Source: Pseudomonadota bacterium (GTDB taxonomy: Bacteria > Pseudomonadota > Gammaproteobacteria > Burkholderiales > SHXO01). From it: a stretch of DNA of 50,155 bases. The DNA is taken from contig JAEZCG010000168.1 in the NCBI GenBank assembly GCA_023430065.1, positions 1 to 50,155 on the forward strand. The letters are read 5' to 3'. The position numbers and the translations under genes were made by a program. The notes beneath the pieces were generated by a model that was not told the DNA's origin, made no database searches, and was given only the letters and a program-made list of their open reading frames with translations. Shown here piece after piece: positions 41,732 through 50,155 of this stretch (position 1 is the first letter of the stretch; each line of letters starts with the position of its first letter).

Positions 41732-42928
41732 ATGGATACGCGTGCCGCGCCGCGCATCGCCATGGTCGCGGGCGAGGCTTCCGGCGATTTGCTCGGTGCG
41801 CACCTCGTCAGCGCGGTGAGGGCGGCGTTGCCGCACGCGCGTTTCGTGGGCATCGGCGGGCCTCGCATGCGCGCGGTCGGCTTCGAGGCGTGGCATCCTG
41901 CCGAGGCACTGGCGGTGCGCGGATACGTCGAAGTGCTCAAGCACCTGCCGCGCATCCTGGGCATCCGCAACGACCTGCGCCGCCGCCTGCTCGCCGAGCC
42001 GCCCGATCTGTTCATCGGTGTCGATGCGCCCGACTTCAACCTCGGCCTGGAGGGGCAGTTGAAGGCGCGCGGCATCCGCACCGTCCAGTATGTATCGCCT
42101 CAGGTGTGGGCATGGCGGGCGAGCCGCATCCCTCAGCTGCGTCGTAGTACGGACCGCGTCCTGTGCCTGTTCCCGTTCGAGGTGCCCTTTCTGGAGGAGC
42201 ACGGCGTATCGGCGTGCTTCGTCGGCCACCCGCTGGCCGACCACATTCCCGAGATCCCGAATCGCGATCTCGCACGCGAGCAGTTCCGGCTCACCACGGT
42301 GCCGCACGTGATCGCGCTGCTGCCCGGGAGCCGGCAGAGCGAACTGGATTACATGGCCGATCTGTTCGTGCAGACCGCGCAGCGCGTTCACCGCCAGCTC
42401 GCCGGTGCCGTCCACTTTCTTGTGCCGCTGCAGAGCCGCGAGACGCGAATGCTGTTCGAGGCGGCGCTGTACCGGCACGGGGCGCAGGAACTGCCGCTCA
42501 CCATCCTGTTCGGGCACGCGCAGATGGCGATGACGGCGGCCGACGTCGTGCTGCTCGCCTCCGGGACAGCGACCCTGGAAGCCGCGCTGCTCAAACGCAG
42601 CATGGTAGTGACCTACCGCCTGTCTCCGGCAACGTTCGCCGCGGTCAAGCGCAAGGGGCATCGGCTGCCGTACGTATCCCTGCCCAACATTCTGGCCGGA
42701 CGCTTCGTCGTGCCCGAGATCCTGCAAGAGGACGCCACGCCGGAGAATCTCGGCCAGGCGCTGCTCAATGTCCTGGCCGACAAACTGGTGCGCGCGCGCC
42801 AGGAGAACGTGTTCCTCGACCTGCACCGCCAGCTCCGTCAGGACACGCGGGGGCGGCTGGTCGAGGCGCTGCTTCCCATGCTCGGAGCCCGGACGCCTGC
42901 TCGAGCGCAGGCACCGGTCATTGCATGA
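41732..42928 (+). CDS. lpxB: Lipid-A-disaccharide synthase LpxB
   Basis: LpxB joins UDP-diacylglucosamine and lipid X into the lipid A disaccharide at the inner membrane. The 398-residue GT-B protein has [15 protein letters not shown] near the N-terminus, [41 protein letters not shown] and [12 protein letters not shown]. It begins six bases after lpxA. The stop overlaps the rnhB start (ATGA). Confidence 0.97.
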   Translation: MDTRAAPRIAMVAGEASGDLLGAHLVSAVRAALPHARFVGIGGPRMRAVGFEAWHPAEALAVRGYVEVLKHLPRILGIRNDLRRRLLAEPPDLFIGVDAPDFNLGLEGQLKARGIRTVQYVSPQVWAWRASRIPQLRRSTDRVLCLFPFEVPFLEEHGVSACFVGHPLADHIPEIPNRDLAREQFRLTTVPHVIALLPGSRQSELDYMADLFVQTAQRVHRQLAGAVHFLVPLQSRETRMLFEAALYRHGAQELPLTILFGHAQMAMTAADVVLLASGTATLEAALLKRSMVVTYRLSPATFAAVKRKGHRLPYVSLPNILAGRFVVPEILQEDATPENLGQALLNVLADKLVRARQENVFLDLHRQLRQDTRGRLVEALLPMLGARTPARAQAPVIA

Positions 42929-43515
42929 ACACGCGTGCGCTGGTATGCGGGGTGGACGAGGCCGGCAGGGGACCGCTGGCCGGAGAGGTCATGGCGGCCT
43001 GTGTAGTGCTCGACCCGCGCCGCCCGATCGACGGCCTGGCCGATTCCAAGCAGCTCAGCAGCGGGCAGCGCGAGGCGCTCGCGCAGCGCATCCGGACCGA
43101 TGCTTTGGGATGGGCGGTGGCGAGTGCGACGGTCGAGGAGATCGACCGTCTCAACATCCTGCAGGCCTCGCTGCTGGCAATGCAGCGTGCACTCGACAGC
43201 CTGTGCATCGAGACCCATCTGGTCCTCGTGGACGGCCTGTACGTACCGCGGAATGCGCCAGTCGGTGCGCGCGCGGTGGTGCAGGGGGATGCGACCGTCC
43301 CGGCGATCTCGGCCGCGTCCATCCTGGCAAAATGCGCGCGCGATGCAGCGATGGTCGCCCTGCACGAACGCTGCCCGCACTACGGTTTCGACCGGCACAA
43401 GGGGTACGGCACGAGCGAGCACCTGCAGGCGCTGCGCCAGCATGGACCGAGTGCGCATCACCGACGCAGCTTCGCACCGGTGCGCGAACTGCTCTTGCAG
43501 GGCAAACTGTTCTGA
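42925..43515 (+). CDS. rnhB: Ribonuclease HII
   Basis: RNase HII removes ribonucleotides from RNA-DNA hybrids and from misincorporated sites. The 196-residue protein begins [20 protein letters not shown] with the catalytic pair Asp11-Glu12. It also has [19 protein letters not shown] and the [12 protein letters not shown] motif. The ATG overlaps the lpxB stop. This is the end of the long lpx operon, apart from a small membrane protein that follows. Confidence 0.96.
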   Translation: MNTRALVCGVDEAGRGPLAGEVMAACVVLDPRRPIDGLADSKQLSSGQREALAQRIRTDALGWAVASATVEEIDRLNILQASLLAMQRALDSLCIETHLVLVDGLYVPRNAPVGARAVVQGDATVPAISAASILAKCARDAAMVALHERCPHYGFDRHKGYGTSEHLQALRQHGPSAHHRRSFAPVRELLLQGKLF

Positions 43516-43516
43516 T

Positions 43517-43972
43517 ATGGATCTGGCACGGTTCATCCACGTACTCGGCACGATCGTGTGGGTCGGCGGCATGTTCTTCGCCTACGTGGCCTTGCGCCCC
43601 GCCGCCACGGCGGTGCTGCAGCCGCCGGAACGGCTGCGGCTGTGGCAGGCCGCCTTCCGGCGCTTCTTTTCCTGGGTCTGGATCTCAGCGGCCGGGATAC
43701 TGGCAAGCGGCCTGTGGATGGTTTGGGAGCTGGGTGGCTTCGCCGCCGTGGCGCCTCACGTGCACGTCATGTTCGCCCTGGGTATCGTCATGATGCTGAT
43801 CTTCGCCCATGTATACTTCGCGCCCTTCCGGCGCATGACGCACCTGGTCGAGGCGCAGGACTGGCCGGCGGCCGCAACCGCCCTCGGTCGGATCCGTCGG
43901 TTGGTCGGCATCAATCTGGCGCTGGGGTTGATCGTGGTCGCGGTGGGGACGGCAGGGCGGTTGCTGGCGTAG
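43517..43972 (+). CDS. CopD-like four-helix inner-membrane protein
   Basis: This 151-residue protein has four predicted membrane helices: FIHVLGTIVWVGGMFFAYVA, WVWISAAGILASGLWMV, VHVMFALGIVMMLIFAHVY and INLALGLIVVAVGTAG. A conserved His lies in the first helix (IHVLGTIVWVGG), as in CopD and related DUF families. It starts one base after the rnhB stop, so it is probably part of the lpx operon. The function is unknown; a copper, heme or redox role is only a guess from the family resemblance. Confidence 0.75.
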   Translation: MDLARFIHVLGTIVWVGGMFFAYVALRPAATAVLQPPERLRLWQAAFRRFFSWVWISAAGILASGLWMVWELGGFAAVAPHVHVMFALGIVMMLIFAHVYFAPFRRMTHLVEAQDWPAAATALGRIRRLVGINLALGLIVVAVGTAGRLLA

Positions 43973-43982
43973 TCCCGCGGGG

Positions 43983-44016
43983 AAAACCGGTCGACCGCGC
44001 TCGGGTGCGCGGCCGG
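43983..44016 (-). terminator. Probable terminator of ppsR (minus strand)
   Basis: CCGCGC (43995-44000) pairs with GCGCGG (44007-44012), and outer CCGG blocks (43987-43990, 44013-44016) can extend the stem across a four-base bulge. On the minus strand the stem is followed by TTTT, so it suits ppsR. On the plus strand there is no T-run, but the same stem may slow transcripts from the convergent CopD-like gene. Confidence 0.5.
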
Positions 44017-44031
44017 CCAGCCAATCGCGCG

Positions 44032-44856
44032 TCAGTAGATGTGCCGCTGCAGGCTGGCCTGGTGCATGATGGTCGAAGCCAGTTCCTCGATCGAGCGGGT
44101 GGTGGTGTCGAGGTAGGGGATGTTCTCGTTGCGCATCAGCGCTTCGGCTTCGCGCACCTCCGCCACGCAATTGGGCAGGGCGGCGTACTGGCTGCCCGGC
44201 CGCCGCTCGCTGCGAATCTGGTGGAGGCGATCGGGCAGGATGGTGAGGCCGAATAGCTTGTCGCGCATGCGCGATAGCACGCCCGGCAGCTTCATGTTCC
44301 CGAAGTCCTCGGGGATGAGGGGATAATTGGCTGCTTTGACGCCGTACTGCAGCGCGAGGTACAGGCAGGTGGGCGTCTTGCCGCTGCGCGAGACGCCGAC
44401 CAGAATCACGTCGGCGTTGTCCAGTTCCTTGGTGGACTGCCCATCGTCATAGCTCAGCGCGTAATTCACGGCATCGATCCGGCGGAAGTAGCCGGCGCCG
44501 TTCACGACGCTGTGGGAACGTCCGACTGCGTGCGAGGAGCGCACCCCCAGTTCCGCCTCCATCGGTGCGATGAAGATCTGGAAGCAGTCCAGGACGAGCG
44601 CTTCGGCCCGCGCCACGACGTCGATGACCGCCGGGTCGACCAGGGTGCTGAACACCAGTGGCCGCAGACCGTCACGGCGTCCGGCCCCATTGATCTCCTC
44701 GACCGCCGCCCTGGCCTTGTCCACGTTGTCCACGAAGGGCAGGGTGGTCTCGGTGAACTCGATCTGGTCGAACTGCGTGAGCAGACCATGGCCGAGCATC
44801 TCGGCGGTGATGCCCGTGCGGTCGGAAATGAAGAATGCACTGCGACGTGGAGTCAT
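44032..44856 (-). CDS. ppsR: Phosphoenolpyruvate synthase regulatory protein (PSRP)
   Basis: PpsR is a bifunctional kinase and pyrophosphorylase that switches PEP synthase off and on by phosphorylating a Thr next to its catalytic His. The 274-residue protein starts [19 protein letters not shown], typical of the DUF299 family, and carries the P-loop GVSRSGKT (residues 154-161). I chose ATG 44856 because the upstream extension (29 residues) is not family-like. It is divergent from its target gene ppsA with 127 bases between them. Confidence 0.93.
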   Translation of the reverse strand: MTPRRSAFFISDRTGITAEMLGHGLLTQFDQIEFTETTLPFVDNVDKARAAVEEINGAGRRDGLRPLVFSTLVDPAVIDVVARAEALVLDCFQIFIAPMEAELGVRSSHAVGRSHSVVNGAGYFRRIDAVNYALSYDDGQSTKELDNADVILVGVSRSGKTPTCLYLALQYGVKAANYPLIPEDFGNMKLPGVLSRMRDKLFGLTILPDRLHQIRSERRPGSQYAALPNCVAEVREAEALMRNENIPYLDTTTRSIEELASTIMHQASLQRHIY

Positions 44857-44861
44857 CGAAT

Positions 44862-44892
44862 TTGTGCAAAGCAATATCCTGGCCGGTAAAAT
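44862..44892 (+). promoter_or_regulatory. Candidate ppsA promoter
   Basis: TTGTGC at 44862-44867 and TAAAAT at 44887-44892 resemble -35 and -10 boxes, but with a long 19-base spacer. The block lies in the ppsR-ppsA divergent gap and about 90 bases upstream of the ppsA ATG. No clear minus-strand promoter could be placed. Low confidence due to spacing. Confidence 0.33.
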
Positions 44893-44983
44893 ACCACGAC
44901 CCGACGGCATACGAGCACACGCCGGGCCGTCCCTTGCAGACACTCAGTCGGCATCACACAGACCATAGCAATTGGGGAATTAC

Positions 44984-49130
<4,147 letters not shown>

Positions 49131-49169
49131 GACGGTGTGTCCGGCGGCGATTCCGAGCGCCCATCGTCG

Positions 49170-50006
49170 ATGAAGCTCTGCCACTTCGAGGCTGGACCGG
49201 ACAGGCCCCTGTTCGTCATTGCCGGTCCCTGCGTGGTCGAGTCCGAGCAGCTGCAGATGGACACCGCAGGCGCACTGAAGGAGATGTGCGCGGCGCTCGC
49301 GATTCCGTTCATCTTCAAATCCTCCTACGACAAGGCCAACCGCAGCTCCGGGAAATCGTATCGGGGCCCTGGCATGGACGAAGGCCTGCGCGTCCTGGCC
49401 AAGGTGCGCGCGACGCTGGGTGTGCCGGTCCTCACCGACGTGCACACCGAGCAGGAGATATCGTCCGTCGCGGAGGTCGTGGACGTGCTGCAGACCCCGG
49501 CGTTCCTGTGTCGACAGACCGATTTCATCCGCGCCGTGTCCCGCGCCGGGCGGCCGGTCAACATCAAGAAGGGCCAGTTCCTGTCGCCCTGGGACATGAA
49601 GAACGTGGTGGACAAGGCCCGGGAGGCGAGCGGCCAGGACAACATCATGGTCTGCGAGCGAGGCGCTTCCTTCGGGTACAACAACCTCGTGTCGGACATG
49701 CGCTCCCTGGCGGTGTTGCGCGGCACCGGATGTCCGGTGGTGTTCGATGCGACGCATTCGGTGCAGCTGCCCGGCGGGCAAGGCACGGCGAGCGGCGGGC
49801 AGCGCGAGTTCGTACCGGTGCTGGCGCGTGCGGCGGTCGCCGCAGGCGTGGCAGGCGTGTTCATGGAGACGCACCCCGACCCAGCCAAGGCCCTCTCGGA
49901 CGGTCCCAACGCGTGGCCCCTGAAGCATATGCGCGAGTTGCTCGAGACCTTGAAGGAGCTGGATGTGCTGGTGAAGCGTCGGCGCTTCGTGGAAGACGCG
50001 CTGTGA
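49170..50006 (+). CDS. kdsA: 3-deoxy-D-manno-octulosonate 8-phosphate synthase
   Basis: KdsA condenses PEP and arabinose 5-phosphate to Kdo-8-P for the LPS inner core. The 278-residue TIM-barrel protein starts [20 protein letters not shown]. It has [43 protein letters not shown] and [21 protein letters not shown] (in parts). The start ATG 49170 matches betaproteobacterial relatives; a GTG at 49137 lacks a better ribosome site. The stop is TGA at 50004-50006. Confidence 0.97.
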   Translation: MKLCHFEAGPDRPLFVIAGPCVVESEQLQMDTAGALKEMCAALAIPFIFKSSYDKANRSSGKSYRGPGMDEGLRVLAKVRATLGVPVLTDVHTEQEISSVAEVVDVLQTPAFLCRQTDFIRAVSRAGRPVNIKKGQFLSPWDMKNVVDKAREASGQDNIMVCERGASFGYNNLVSDMRSLAVLRGTGCPVVFDATHSVQLPGGQGTASGGQREFVPVLARAAVAAGVAGVFMETHPDPAKALSDGPNAWPLKHMRELLETLKELDVLVKRRRFVEDAL

Positions 50007-50013
50007 ATGGTTT

Positions 50014-50120
50014 CACCACGAAGGCACGAAGACACGAAGAGTTGATGGGGATCAGCGATCCGATCAGCGGGGCAGTCGCCTGAGAAGTACCTCGCTTTTC
50101 CTCGTGGCCTTCGTGGCTTG
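50014..50120. repeat. CACGAAGR tandem unit with inverted partner (REP-like element)
   Basis: Three exact-length tandem 8-mers, CACGAAGG, CACGAAGA and CACGAAGA, lie at 50017-50040, preceded by CAC. About 60 bases later, CCTCGTGGCCTTCGTGG (50100-50116) is largely their inverted complement: CCACGAAGGC matches perfectly, then CACGA after a one-base gap. The unit looks like a dispersed intergenic palindromic element. It follows the kdsA stop directly and has no coding sense. Confidence 0.6.
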
Positions 50121-50155
50121 TACGTTCAGTTTTGTCCTTTACCGCGATACTGTAC
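50041..50155 (+). other. Intergenic tail after kdsA, no gene seen
   Basis: From the kdsA stop to the window end there is no open frame with a ribosome site. Besides the repeat arms, the last 30 bases become A/T richer (TTTTGTCCTTTACCGCGATACTGTAC), which could be the beginning of a promoter for the next gene (commonly eno), but no well-spaced -35/-10 pair is complete inside the window. Confidence 0.5.

Noticed and set aside
44857..44943. Start of ppsR 29 residues further upstream
   Set aside because: The extension is not family-like and would fill most of the divergent promoter region; the conserved [15 protein letters not shown] start fits better.
49286..50083. A 265-codon + strand frame covering kdsA and ending in FTTKARRHEE
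   Set aside because: It is out of frame with kdsA, and its tail is the translation of the CACGAAG repeat, a known source of spurious protein calls.

Overview
The window is a gene-dense, visibly GC-rich stretch of bacterial chromosome from a Gram-negative proteobacterium. LPS synthesis, BAM, RseP, a type IV pilus gene and the Hfl/Hfq genes all point to a diderm. The gene orders ndk-rlmN-pilW-rodZ-ispG-hisS-yfgM-bamB-der-hfq-hflX-hflK-hflC-(DUF2065)-hisZ-purA-rnr-rlmB and rpsB-tsf-pyrH-frr-uppS-cdsA-dxr-rseP-bamA-skp-lpxD-fabZ-lpxA-lpxB-rnhB, with ppsR/ppsA and pyrG-kdsA, are typical of Betaproteobacteria. I cannot name a genus. Almost everything lies on the + strand; only tRNA-Leu(CAG) and ppsR are on the - strand. 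No insertion sequence, prophage, integrase, CRISPR array or rRNA operon is visible.

Layout. 1-4.8 kb: the 3' end of a TetR-type regulator, translationally coupled to an RND efflux adaptor and permease. 4.8-8.1 kb: a periplasmic sulfur/thiol group with gamma-glutamyltransferase and a sulfite dehydrogenase (SorA-like) plus its cytochrome c (SorB-like). 8.1-10.5 kb: accA and tilS. 10.6-28.9 kb: a housekeeping array covering nucleotide balance, rRNA methylation, pilus assembly, isoprenoid synthesis (ispG), tRNA charging, outer-membrane assembly (yfgM, bamB), ribosome GTPases, Hfq, the HflKC complex, HisZ, PurA, RNase R and RlmB. A - strand tRNA-Leu(CAG) with its own promoter and terminator sits between purA and rnr. 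28.9-43.5 kb: a translation and envelope array (S2, EF-Ts, UMP kinase, RRF, undecaprenyl-PP synthase, CdsA, DXR, RseP, BamA, Skp, LpxD, FabZ, LpxA, LpxB, RNase HII), followed by a small CopD-like membrane protein. 44-47.4 kb: divergent ppsR and ppsA. 47.4-50.0 kb: pyrG and kdsA, then a repeat-rich tail to the window end.

How the genes work together. Much of the window builds the cell envelope: accA and fabZ (fatty acids), cdsA (phospholipids), ispG, dxr and uppS (isoprenoid carrier), lpxD, lpxA, lpxB and kdsA (lipid A/Kdo), bamA, bamB, skp and yfgM (outer-membrane proteins), rseP (envelope stress) and rodZ (shape). Most adjacent genes overlap by 1-8 bases or are separated by a few bases, implying long polycistronic units with translational coupling.

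This is mostly ordinary core genome, and I did not find a clearly new defence or biosynthetic system. The most interesting signals are small: a 13-codon leader ORF coupled to rnr; an inverted repeat bracketing a probable -10 element of pyrG; a structured rpsB leader whose promoter is embedded in the rlmB stop codon; a perfect palindrome before hfq; a RodZ lacking its usual periplasmic domain; and a tandem/inverted CACGAAG-type repeat at the right end.
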